Source: Gammaproteobacteria bacterium
GTDB lineage: Bacteria; Pseudomonadota; Gammaproteobacteria; SZUA-229
NCBI GenBank assembly: GCA_026995045.1
Contig: JALWPK010000057.1
Span: 17,409-81,408 of the forward strand
Direction: 5' to 3'
Length of the DNA: 64,000 nucleotides
The notes beneath the pieces are model-generated. The model ran no database searches and was not told the DNA's origin. It was given only the letters and a program-made list of their open reading frames with translations. Numbering within the stretch: position 1 is the first letter of the stretch; the number at the start of each line of letters is the position of its first letter. This document shows positions 41,268-48,744 of this stretch, piece after piece. A program made the translations under genes and the position numbers.

Positions 41268-41806
41268 TATTCGAGCAGGGCGGTGCTGTGTTTGCCGTCA
41301 AACTGCGCGCGCACGGCGTAGCGTGTCGCCAGTGCCGGGTAATAAAACTGTAACTCAAACTCGGGGGTGATTTCACCACTGGAAAGCACGAATACCTGCG
41401 GCTTGATTGCGTCCCTGTTATTTTTTTCACCATCGATGCCAGTATTGTCGATGACAATACTGGTGTTTTCCACCGCCAGATCCATTTCCATTTCTTCCGG
41501 CAGCTCGCGCTTGCGCAGGATTTTGTCATTTTCAATCGGCGTCCACTGGTTTTTTTCCAGCCGCAGGAAACGGTATTCGCGCGGCGCGAACTCAATGCCG
41601 TAATCTTCCCCTTTTAACACCGCTTCTTCGAGCAGCAGTTGCAACAGACGGTTGAAGCGCAGGGCTTCCTGTTTCAGGTTATCCTCAGTGGTATTCGGGT
41701 TGATGCTGAGCGCGACAAAGGTGAACAGCAGCGCGGCGATGACCACCACCACCATCAGTTCGAGCAGGGTAAAACCGTGTTGAGAATGACGGCGTGTGGC
41801 GGGCAT
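41267..41806 (-). CDS. gspH: Type II secretion minor pseudopilin GspH
   Basis: A 179-residue minor pseudopilin. Prepilin site HG/FTLLELMVVVVIAALL with Glu5. ALRFNRLLQLLLEEAVLKGEDYGIEFAPREYRFL is the conserved GspH strand-helix region. It lies 37 bp downstream of gspG on the same strand. Confidence 0.94.
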   Translation of the reverse strand: MPATRRHSQHGFTLLELMVVVVIAALLFTFVALSINPNTTEDNLKQEALRFNRLLQLLLEEAVLKGEDYGIEFAPREYRFLRLEKNQWTPIENDKILRKRELPEEMEMDLAVENTSIVIDNTGIDGEKNNRDAIKPQVFVLSSGEITPEFELQFYYPALATRYAVRAQFDGKHSTALLE

Positions 41807-41843
41807 GAGTCAACGGGCGGCGCGCGCCCCGTACATCAGCTGG

Positions 41844-42275
41844 CTAGTTGATGTCCCACGAACCAATATCGGCATTGGGGCCTTCGCCGCCGGGCGCGCC
41901 ATCGGCGCCGAGGGAATAAATATCGATTTCGCCGTGTTCACCAGGATTGAGATATAGATAGTCATTGCCCCAGGGATCCTTGTTCAGCTTTTTCACATAG
42001 CCGCCGGCTTTCCAGTTGGGCGCATTATCCGGTTTGGTAATCAGCGCTTCCAGCCCCTGATCGGTGCTGGGGTAGGCGAAGTTGTCCAGCCGGTACACGT
42101 CGAGCGCGCTTTCCAGCGCCTGTATGTCATGTTTGGCCTTGGCGACGCGCGCCTTGTCCGGGTTGTCCATGATGCGGGGCACCACCACGCTGGCGAGAAT
42201 GCCGAGGATGACCACCACCACCATGATTTCAATCAGGGTGAAACCTTTCTGTTTACGATTTACTGCTACGTTCAA
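41844..42275 (-). CDS. gspG: Type II secretion major pseudopilin GspG
   Basis: A 143-residue major pseudopilin that polymerises into the secretion piston. Prepilin site [25 protein letters not shown]. Conserved [40 protein letters not shown] and a C-terminal [22 protein letters not shown] give the calcium-binding loop. It is the first gene of the gspG-H-I-J-K-L-M-N operon. gspC, D, E, F and the prepilin peptidase gene are not in the window. Confidence 0.97.
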   Translation of the reverse strand: MNVAVNRKQKGFTLIEIMVVVVILGILASVVVPRIMDNPDKARVAKAKHDIQALESALDVYRLDNFAYPSTDQGLEALITKPDNAPNWKAGGYVKKLNKDPWGNDYLYLNPGEHGEIDIYSLGADGAPGGEGPNADIGSWDIN

Positions 42276-42374
42276 TGTAATCTCCGGTTTTGCAGCTGTG
42301 CCATAATCCAGCTAGAGTAGCCGACTTTAACCTGTCGCACTGCGAAAATTCTCAACAACCACAGATGATAGCAA

Positions 42375-42983
42375 ATGCCCACCCCCGTGACTAACCGCAG
42401 CCCGTTCCGGCTGAACCGTAATCATCTGTTGTGGCTGGCGATTTTGCTGCTGAGCGCGGCGGTGCAGGCGGCGGATCTTGTACCGGCCTGGCGTTTCGAC
42501 CGCCGCCTGATTTCAGACCATGATTTCTGGCTGTTGTTCAGCGCGCATCTGGCGCATCTCAACTGGACGCACTGGGCGCTGAACATGGCCGGGCTGGGCA
42601 TCGTCGCGTTTTTTTTCAGCAGTTATGGCAACCTGGGGCAGTGGCTGCTGGTGCTGCTGGTCTCCGCCGTATTCGTCAGCCTCGGCATTTACTGGTGGAA
42701 CCCGGAAGTGGTGACCTATGTTGGCCTTTCCGGTGTGCTGCATGGCCTGTTTCTGTACGGCGCGCTGCGCGAAATCAAATATTATCCCGCCAGCGGCTAT
42801 GTGCTGCTGGCGCTGCTGGCGGGCAAGCTGGCGTGGGAGTTCTACAATGGCGCCATGCCCGGCTCGGAGGAGCTTACCGCGGGCCGGGTGGTGACCGACG
42901 CGCATCTGTACGGCGCGATTGGCGGGGTGGTGAGTTTTGCCCTGATTCAGGCTCTGACCAGCCTGCGCGAGTGGTCAGCATAA
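42375..42983 (+). CDS. rrtA: Rhombosortase
   Basis: Rhomboid-family intramembrane serine protease of 202 residues that cleaves GlyGly-CTERM sorting signals. About six membrane helices; HLAHLNWTHWALNMAGL (the HxxH-x-x-x-N block), YVGLSGVLHGLF with catalytic Ser, and DAHLYGAIGG with catalytic His. GlyGly-CTERM proteins are T2SS cargo that are processed and lipid-modified on the surface, so its place divergent from gspG is functionally coherent. No GlyGly-CTERM substrate is visible in the window. Confidence 0.9.
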   Translation: MPTPVTNRSPFRLNRNHLLWLAILLLSAAVQAADLVPAWRFDRRLISDHDFWLLFSAHLAHLNWTHWALNMAGLGIVAFFFSSYGNLGQWLLVLLVSAVFVSLGIYWWNPEVVTYVGLSGVLHGLFLYGALREIKYYPASGYVLLALLAGKLAWEFYNGAMPGSEELTAGRVVTDAHLYGAIGGVVSFALIQALTSLREWSA

Positions 42984-42989
42984 GCCCTT

Positions 42990-45110
42990 TCAGGCTGCGC
43001 AACTTGCCTGCTGCGCCTGCACGCAGCGCAAAATGCCGTAATCGTAAGCGCCGCCCAGCGCCTCGTACACCGGCTTGAGCCGGTCGCCCTCGGCGTACAG
43101 TTCCAGCGCTGAGGCGATTTCCCGTTGCTGGCTGGCGTCCAGCGGGGCCACATCTTCCAGTTTCAGCAGCCCGGCTTCGATGGCCGCGGCGAGGTGGGTG
43201 TAGACGGTGTTGAGCCCCAGCTCGCGTTTGGCGGCAATGCTGTTGGCGTCCAGTCCGTCGTGGAACAGCGCCAGCGTCTGGTTCACTGTGTCGCTGAGGT
43301 CATTGTCAAGAATGTCGGGCAGCGGGTGTTGCTTGATGATGCGCAGAAAATCCTCACCAAACTGGTCGCGCTTTTTATCACCAATGCCGCTGATATCGCC
43401 CAGCGCCGCCAGCGTTTGTGGCCGCAGGCGCGCCATTTCGGCCAGCGTCTTGTCGTGAAAAATCACATAGGCGGGCACGCCCAGTTGTTGCGCCAGCCCG
43501 GCGCGTTTTTGCCGCAGCGCTTCGAACAGTTCGGTGTCCACCGCGCGCACTGAGCTGGCGGTTTGTTTTCTGGCCGCTTTCGCCGGCTTGCTTTGTTTGC
43601 GCAGTTGCAGGTTGATGTCGCCTTTCAGCAGGGGGCGCGATTTTTCAGTCAGGCGCAGCACGCCATAGCCATCAATGTCCACTTGCAGATAGCCCAGCGC
43701 GATGAGCTGGCGGAACAGGCTGCGCCATTCACTGGTTTTGAGCTCCTCGCCAATGCCGAAGGTGGACAATTCGTGGTGGCGGTTGTGGCGAATGCGCTCG
43801 TCATCCTTGCCGGTGAGTACATCGATAATATAGTTGACGCCGAAGCGCTGGTTGCAGCGGTACACGCAGGACAGTGCCTTGCGTGCGGCCTCGGTGGCGT
43901 TCCAGGTGGCGGGCGGGTTGAGGCAGTTATCGCAGTTGCCGCAGGGTTGCTCCAGGGTTTCGCCAAAATAGGCGAGCAGGCTCTGGCGGCGGCAACCGGC
44001 CTGTTCGCACAGGCTGAGCATGGCGTCGAGTTTGTGCTGGCTGGCTCGTTTGTAGATTTCGCCGCCGTCGCTGTCGTTGTTCATCTGCCGCAGCGTAATC
44101 ACATCCTGCAGGCCGTAGGCCATCCACGCGCTGGCGGGTTCACCGTCGCGCCCGGCGCGACCGGTTTCCTGATAATACGACTCGATGCTTTTGGGCAGGT
44201 TGAGGTGGGCGACAAAGCGCACATCGGGTTTGTCGATGCCCATGCCAAAGGCGATGGTGGCCACCATGATGACGCCATCCTCGCGCAAAAACCGCGCCTG
44301 ATTGTCGGCGCGCTGTTGCTGGCTGAGGCCGGCGTGATAGGGCAGCGCCTTCAGTCCCTGCTGACACAGCCAGTCGGCGATGGCTTCGGTTTTCTTGCGC
44401 GACAGGCAGTACACAATACCGGCGTCTTCCGGGTGGTTTTGCTGAATGAACTTGAGCAGGCGCTGCTTGTTGTTCTGCCCGTCCGAAATCGCGTAGTGGA
44501 TGTTGTGGCGGTCGAAACTGTTGATGAACACGCGCGCATCGCGCAGTTGCAACTGGTTGATAATTTCCTCACGGGTGCGCGCATCGGCGGTGGCGGTGAG
44601 CGCGATGCGCGGGATGGCGGGAAATTCGTCAGCGAGAAAGCCGAGCTGCTGGTAATCCTTGCGAAAATCATGCCCCCATTGCGATACGCAGTGCGCCTCG
44701 TCGATGGCGAACAGGGCGATGTTTAACTGGCGCAGCAGCTCGCGAAACGCCGGTGTCAGCAGGCGCTCGGGGGCGACGAACAACAGGTCGAGTTCGCCCC
44801 GGCGCAGCTGCTGTTCGGTGGCGTGTTGTTGCTCGGGCGACAGGCTGGAATTGAGAAACGCCGCGTTCACCCCGAGCTGGCGCAGCGCATCGACCTGATC
44901 CTGCATCAGCGCAATCAGCGGGCTGATGACAATGCCCACGCCCTCGCGCAGCAGTGACGGAATCTGGTAGCACAGCGACTTGCCGCCGCCGGTGGGCATC
45001 AGCACAAAAGCATCGCCGCCGCTGACCAGCTGATCGATGATGCCGGCCTGGTGATGCCGGAAAGCATCGTAGCCGAAGGTGTGTTTGAGTATCTGTAATG
45101 CGTCGCTCAT
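42990..45110 (-). CDS. recQ: ATP-dependent DNA helicase RecQ
   Basis: 3'-5' DNA helicase of 706 residues for repair and recombination restart. Walker A is [14 protein letters not shown], motif [21 protein letters not shown] and motif [15 protein letters not shown] zinc site (CEQAGCRRQ and CGNCDNC) is followed by an RQC winged helix (about 405-510) and an HRDC domain (about 525-600). About 100 extra C-terminal residues form a helix-turn-helix-like segment ([30 protein letters not shown]), making it longer than E. coli RecQ (609). It is convergent with rrtA (6 bp). Confidence 0.96.
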   Translation of the reverse strand: MSDALQILKHTFGYDAFRHHQAGIIDQLVSGGDAFVLMPTGGGKSLCYQIPSLLREGVGIVISPLIALMQDQVDALRQLGVNAAFLNSSLSPEQQHATEQQLRRGELDLLFVAPERLLTPAFRELLRQLNIALFAIDEAHCVSQWGHDFRKDYQQLGFLADEFPAIPRIALTATADARTREEIINQLQLRDARVFINSFDRHNIHYAISDGQNNKQRLLKFIQQNHPEDAGIVYCLSRKKTEAIADWLCQQGLKALPYHAGLSQQQRADNQARFLREDGVIMVATIAFGMGIDKPDVRFVAHLNLPKSIESYYQETGRAGRDGEPASAWMAYGLQDVITLRQMNNDSDGGEIYKRASQHKLDAMLSLCEQAGCRRQSLLAYFGETLEQPCGNCDNCLNPPATWNATEAARKALSCVYRCNQRFGVNYIIDVLTGKDDERIRHNRHHELSTFGIGEELKTSEWRSLFRQLIALGYLQVDIDGYGVLRLTEKSRPLLKGDINLQLRKQSKPAKAARKQTASSVRAVDTELFEALRQKRAGLAQQLGVPAYVIFHDKTLAEMARLRPQTLAALGDISGIGDKKRDQFGEDFLRIIKQHPLPDILDNDLSDTVNQTLALFHDGLDANSIAAKRELGLNTVYTHLAAAIEAGLLKLEDVAPLDASQQREIASALELYAEGDRLKPVYEALGGAYDYGILRCVQAQQASCAA

Positions 45111-45278
45111 GCCGTTCCCTGAGGTGGAGTGCTGTCCCTGCGTCCAAAAAACCGCATTATAACCGCTGTTGCAGGCGTCCGGAAATTTTTGGCGGTTCGG
45201 TCAACCTATTGCCGGGTGACGCGTTAAACAGGGTAAGTTGTTCAAAAATATGACGATAACCGAACAGGAGAACATACG

Positions 45279-45707
45279 ATGAAAGTGGAAAAACTGATGA
45301 TTGCGCTGCTGGTTTCACTGGGTGTTGGCATGGCTGCGCCGGTGCTGGCGGATGAAGCCGATGACGCCACCAACGGCGCTGACAGACAGCATGTGCTGAA
45401 AAAATTTGACCGCAACGGCGACGGCAAACTCGGCCCGTACGAAAGACGCCATGCGCGCGATGTCTACAACCGCATCGACCGCAACAACGATGGCCGGATC
45501 GGACACTATGAACGCCGAAATGCGCGTTATTTGCACAATCGCATTGATGTCAATGATGACGGCCGCATCGGCCCGCGCGAACGGCATTATGCGCGTGACC
45601 TGAAACGGCGCGCCGACTGGAACCATGATGGCCGCATTGGCCCGCATGAACGCGCCCATGCCCGTCGAATCATGAACCGGGTTGACCGCCATTACCCGCA
45701 GCGCTGA
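45279..45707 (+). CDS. Exported four-EF-loop, arginine-rich protein
   Basis: A 142-residue exported protein: signal peptide cut after VLA, then four repeats of a canonical 12-residue EF-hand loop, DRNGDGKLGPYE, DRNNDGRIGHYE, DVNDDGRIGPRE and DWNHDGRIGPHE. They are spaced about 22-24 residues and joined by very basic helices (RRHARDVYNRI, RRNARYLHNRI). All ligand positions 1, 3, 5 and 12 are Asp/Asn/Glu, so calcium binding is likely. The high Arg content suggests contact with acidic polymers such as LPS or nucleic acid. It is first in line with a sigma factor, anti-sigma and DUF3106 gene on the same strand. Confidence 0.8.
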   Translation: MKVEKLMIALLVSLGVGMAAPVLADEADDATNGADRQHVLKKFDRNGDGKLGPYERRHARDVYNRIDRNNDGRIGHYERRNARYLHNRIDVNDDGRIGPRERHYARDLKRRADWNHDGRIGPHERAHARRIMNRVDRHYPQR

Positions 45708-45767
45708 TGCGCTGTCCGGGTGCGGATGACATGCCGATATTCGGGGGAATCACAGGGGATGATGCCA

Positions 45768-46412
45768 ATGGACAACATACTGAATGCGATAGCCGCTGGC
45801 GCGGGTTCTGCTGATGCCGCTGCTGGTGTAATGTATCACCAGTATCACGGCGCTATCGAGGAACGCAGCCTGCAAAACCAGCAATCACTCAACCGGTTTT
45901 TTACCGGCGTCGAGCGCCGCGCATTTCGCATGGCGCAACTGGCGACCGGCAATGAAGATGCCGCGCTCGACATTGTGCAGGACGCAATGATGTCACTGGC
46001 GCGAAACTATGCGGGCAAGGAGGAATCTGAGTGGGGGCCGCTGTTTCACCGCATCATGCAAAGCAAGATTCGCGACTGGTACCGGCGCAGTTCGGTGCGC
46101 AACCGCATCATGAGCTGGCTGCATCTCGATGAAGACGGCGGCGACCCGATACAGCAGGCGCCGGACACACAGTCGCTGTCGCCGGAAGCGCACTTGACGA
46201 ACAGCGATTCAATGCAGTCAACTATGCAGGCGATACGCAGTTTGCCGCTGCGCCAGCAACAGTGTTTTTTGCTGCGCGCCTGGGAAGGCTACAGCGTGAA
46301 AGAAACGGCGGATATTATGGCGTGCACCGAGGGCAGTGTGAAAACGCATTACTCGCGCGCTGTCAAAACACTGCAACAGCATTTGCAGGAGTTGAATCAT
46401 GAACATGAATAA
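45768..46412 (+). CDS. ECF-type RNA polymerase sigma factor (DUF3619/DUF3106-linked)
   Basis: A sigma-70 family regulator of about 214 residues. Region 2 is DAALDIVQDAMMSLARNY to FHRIMQSKIRDWYRR, and region 4 is LPLRQQQCFLLRAWEGYSVKETADIMACTEGSVKTHYSRAVKTL. The N-terminus is uncertain: ATG at 45759, 45762 and 45768 are all in frame. The last gives the best spacing to AGGGG (about 9 nt). It overlaps the anti-sigma gene by 14 nt. Sigma factors with this neighbour set (DUF3619-like, DUF3106) occur in other proteobacteria. Confidence 0.88.
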   Translation: MDNILNAIAAGAGSADAAAGVMYHQYHGAIEERSLQNQQSLNRFFTGVERRAFRMAQLATGNEDAALDIVQDAMMSLARNYAGKEESEWGPLFHRIMQSKIRDWYRRSSVRNRIMSWLHLDEDGGDPIQQAPDTQSLSPEAHLTNSDSMQSTMQAIRSLPLRQQQCFLLRAWEGYSVKETADIMACTEGSVKTHYSRAVKTLQQHLQELNHEHE

Positions 46413-46743
46413 ACACACTGACACAACAATAGACGAACAGGCCATGCTGGACAGAATCAGCATGCAGCTGGATGACAGTGTGGAAACACTGGACGCGCGC
46501 ACCCTGTCGCGGCTCAATGTCGCCCGCCATCGCGCGCTGGAAACGCGCGTCTCCTCGCGGCGCCACAGCTGGATGCTGCCCGCCGTGTTCGCCAGCCTGT
46601 TTGTCGTGCTCAGCGCAAGCTGGTTGCTGAATACGCAGCAAGCCGCGCAAACCGATGATCAGTTCATTGCCAGTACCGACGATATCGAGCTAATCGATGA
46701 CCTCGAATTTGTCAGCTGGCTGGCGGAACAGGATGCAAGCTAG
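46399..46743 (+). CDS. DUF3619-like anti-sigma factor
   Basis: A 114-residue bitopic membrane protein. The cytoplasmic N-terminus (about 1-50, with MLDRISMQLDDSVETLDARTLSRLNVARHRAL) fits DUF3619; one membrane helix (about 53-73) and a short acidic periplasmic tail (DDIELIDDLEFVSWLAEQD) follow. Overlap with the sigma gene and position before DUF3106 support a role as the membrane anti-sigma factor holding that sigma. Confidence 0.8.
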   Translation: MNMNKHTDTTIDEQAMLDRISMQLDDSVETLDARTLSRLNVARHRALETRVSSRRHSWMLPAVFASLFVVLSASWLLNTQQAAQTDDQFIASTDDIELIDDLEFVSWLAEQDAS

Positions 46744-47160
46744 ATGAAGATGATATTCAAAACCGCGTTGCTGGATGCCTTGCTGGCGCTGCTGCTGGTC
46801 ATGCCCTGGAGCGCGGCGCAGGCGGTGGAATGGGAGCAGCTGGACGAAGACACGCAACGCGTTCTCGAGCCGTTTGAAAGCGGCTGGGACAAGCTGCCGC
46901 AAGATCGCCAGGACAAACTGTTACAACGCGCGGAGCGCTGGAAACTGCTGCCCGACAGCAAGCTGGCGCAAATCCATCACAAGATAGAACGCTTCAAGTC
47001 ACTGCCGCCGGAAGAACGCAAGCGCCTGCGCAAAAAACAGCAATGGTTTCACAAGCTGCCGCCCGAACGCCGTCGTGAACTGCGCGAGCAGTGGCGTCAC
47101 ATGACCGCGGAAGAGCGCAGGCATTTCCGGCAAAACCATATTAAAGACAGGAAAAAATAA
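46744..47160 (+). CDS. DUF3106 exported protein
   Basis: A 138-residue protein with signal peptide (cut near AQA) and repeated short helical units such as WDKLPQDRQDKLLQRAERWKLLP, FKSLPPEERKRLRKKQQWFHKLP and HMTAEERRHFRQ. This LPPEERxxLRxxWxxFxxL repeat defines DUF3106. It starts at the base after the anti-sigma stop. It may be a periplasmic sensor or a target of the system; it recalls CpxP/Spy-like helical repeat proteins only in general form. A strong terminator follows. Confidence 0.85.
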   Translation: MKMIFKTALLDALLALLLVMPWSAAQAVEWEQLDEDTQRVLEPFESGWDKLPQDRQDKLLQRAERWKLLPDSKLAQIHHKIERFKSLPPEERKRLRKKQQWFHKLPPERRRELREQWRHMTAEERRHFRQNHIKDRKK

Positions 47161-47182
47161 AAAGCCGGCGTGCTGGTGATCG

Positions 47183-47207
47183 GCCCGGCATAGCCGGGCT
47201 TTTTTTA
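47183..47207. terminator. Rho-independent terminator
   Basis: GCCCGGC-ATA-GCCGGGC followed by T8. It ends the first sigma operon on plus, and lies beside the stop of the convergent second sigma system, so it may serve both. Confidence 0.92.
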
Positions 47208-47957
47208 TATTTTAATATAAAGCCAGCCTTCCCCTGTTCGTCTGGCCACCTGCTCCGCAGCGGATGGCGTCAGCATGATGGAGGCCACCAGTTGTACAGG
47301 GTCGCCCTGTGACGCCAGTTTCGCAAGACTTTTTGCGCAAGCAACAATTTTGAGATTGCCAAAGCGTTTTGCCAGTTGTGTTAACTTGCCGGCATGCTTT
47401 GATGTCTGTTTGTCCAGCGCCTTCAGGCCCTGTCCGTTGGCGACAATTTCCAGAGTGAATGAGCGATCGTTGCGGCGCATGGATAACAGGCTTTCGATAT
47501 GCTGTACCGTATTGTCAAATTGCTGTGGCTGATACTGTGAAATGTTCAGTATCACCCGCTGATGATTGCCGACAACAGGCGCAAGCGCATCAGCAGGAAT
47601 GGTGTCGGTGCTGGCAATCAGTTGTGCCGCTGCATTGATGCGTTGTTGCTGCTGGTAAAAGGTGTAACCAAGCGTGGCGGCAATTGCAAACAGGATAGCT
47701 ATGCTAGCAGCCAGTGAACGAAACCGGCTGGGATGTGACCTGGCAGCATGATTGACGGGCAGCCCGGTTGGTGGCGTGTTCAGGTCTGCATACGCGAGCA
47801 TGACTTTTTCCTTCAGGATGCGCGCATTGCAGATACGTTGCGCCAGTTCTGCATCGTGTTGTTCATCAAAAAGCAGGCGGGCGCGCTCATCGTTATCAAG
47901 CTCACCGTCGATATAAGCATTGATGAATTCATCAGAATATTCTGTTGTTGCCGTCAT
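47205..47957 (-). CDS. Anti-sigma factor fused to a DsrE-like domain
   Basis: A 250-residue bitopic protein. The N-terminal part (about 1-45, YSDEFINAYIDGELDNDERARLL) is the usual anti-sigma head but lacks the HxxxCxxC zinc ligands. One membrane helix (about 79-100) follows. The C-terminal 110 residues match the DsrE/DsrF-like (COG1416) pattern: RVILNISQYQPQQFDNTVQHIESLL, FTLEIVANGQGLKAL, FGNLKIVACAKSLAKL and a final VARRTGEGWLYIKI. Such domains elsewhere handle sulfur or are small-ligand folds; here it would sit in the periplasm as a sensor. It overlaps its sigma gene by 4 nt. Confidence 0.8.
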   Translation of the reverse strand: MTATTEYSDEFINAYIDGELDNDERARLLFDEQHDAELAQRICNARILKEKVMLAYADLNTPPTGLPVNHAARSHPSRFRSLAASIAILFAIAATLGYTFYQQQQRINAAAQLIASTDTIPADALAPVVGNHQRVILNISQYQPQQFDNTVQHIESLLSMRRNDRSFTLEIVANGQGLKALDKQTSKHAGKLTQLAKRFGNLKIVACAKSLAKLASQGDPVQLVASIMLTPSAAEQVARRTGEGWLYIKI

Positions 47958-48511
47958 TTCACCAGTTTCAGTTTGGTTTTGTAAGGTTCTTCGTGCGTTT
48001 CATGCAGCAGGGTTTTAAGTGAAATACGGGCGCGATTCAGCCTGCTCATCACTGTACCGATTGGTATGCCCAGAATATCAGCCACCTCAGCGTAGCTGAA
48101 GCCTTCTATATCCACAAGTGTCAATACCTGCCTGCGCTTGACTGGCAGGCTGGCAATGGCGGATCGAACCTCATTAAGCATTTCGTTTCGGCTGTGTATT
48201 GTTTCGGGAGTGTCCTGTTCCAGTAATACAACAGCGTCTATATCAATATCTGTTCGTTGTTTGCGGCACTGGTCAATGAAGCAATTGGACAAAACCCGAA
48301 ACAGCCAGCTGTCCAGCGCATCCATATCCTTTATCCTGTCGACATTGTGCATGGCGCGAATCATGGTCTCCTGCACCACCTCATCTGCAATGTCTGAGTT
48401 ATGCGACCAGGCATAAGCCATACGAAACAACCGGAAACGCCCTTTTTCCAGTCGCTTGCATAATGTTCGCTGTCTTGAAGACAGTGTCAGCAGGTTTCTG
48501 ATGATGCTCAT
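47954..48511 (-). CDS. ECF RNA polymerase sigma factor
   Basis: A 185-residue ECF sigma factor. Region 2 is FRMAYAWSHNSDIADEVVQETMIRAM to LDSWLFRVLSNCFIDQCRK, and region 4 is LPVKRRQVLTLVDIEGFSYAEVADILGIPIGTVMSRLNRARISL. Start at 48511 (MSIIRN) is chosen; the frame is open to 48604 but that would cover the promoter described next. It forms an overlapping pair with the DsrE-fused anti-sigma. A promoter of the form GGAATA-N16-CGTC sits just upstream, implying autoregulation. Confidence 0.92.
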   Translation of the reverse strand: MSIIRNLLTLSSRQRTLCKRLEKGRFRLFRMAYAWSHNSDIADEVVQETMIRAMHNVDRIKDMDALDSWLFRVLSNCFIDQCRKQRTDIDIDAVVLLEQDTPETIHSRNEMLNEVRSAIASLPVKRRQVLTLVDIEGFSYAEVADILGIPIGTVMSRLNRARISLKTLLHETHEEPYKTKLKLVK

Positions 48512-48532
48512 GGTCTGGCTCTCATGGTGGTT

Positions 48533-48560
48533 TCGACGTTCGCCAACAGGCAGATATTCC
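48533..48560 (-). promoter_or_regulatory. ECF-type promoter of the sigma gene (autoregulatory)
   Basis: On the minus strand: GGAATA (48560-48555), 16-bp spacer, CGTCGA (48538-48533). Transcription would start near 48527, giving a 15-nt leader to the ATG at 48511. Same elements and same spacing as the promoter at 48630. Confidence 0.75.
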
Positions 48561-48629
48561 GTTTTTTCTGAAAAATAAATCCGTTTTTTTTTGCCGCTGC
48601 GCATAGACGTAAATTAACGGGGATGAGCT

Positions 48630-48657
48630 GGAATATTCAGTGAACAGATTGCGTCAT
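48630..48657 (+). promoter_or_regulatory. ECF-type promoter facing the secreted-protein gene
   Basis: GGAATA (48630-48635), 16-bp spacer, CGTCAT (48652-48657). The -35/-10 pair is typical of ECF sigma factors. It lies about 88 bp before the ATG at 48745, giving a leader near 80 nt. Its twin at 48533-48560 points the other way toward the sigma gene. Confidence 0.75.
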
Positions 48658-48744
48658 CTGGTTTGTGGCGGCGGTGGCCATGTTGCAGCCCGGAACATCC
48701 GTTCGGCAGGGACGATTACAAATCCAGATTATTCGGGAGTTGCT

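Noticed and set aside
45181..45204. ECF-type promoter GGAAAT...GGTCAA before the EF-hand gene
   Set aside because: Spacer is only 12 bp and the -10 lacks CGTC, unlike the paired promoters at 48.5 kb.
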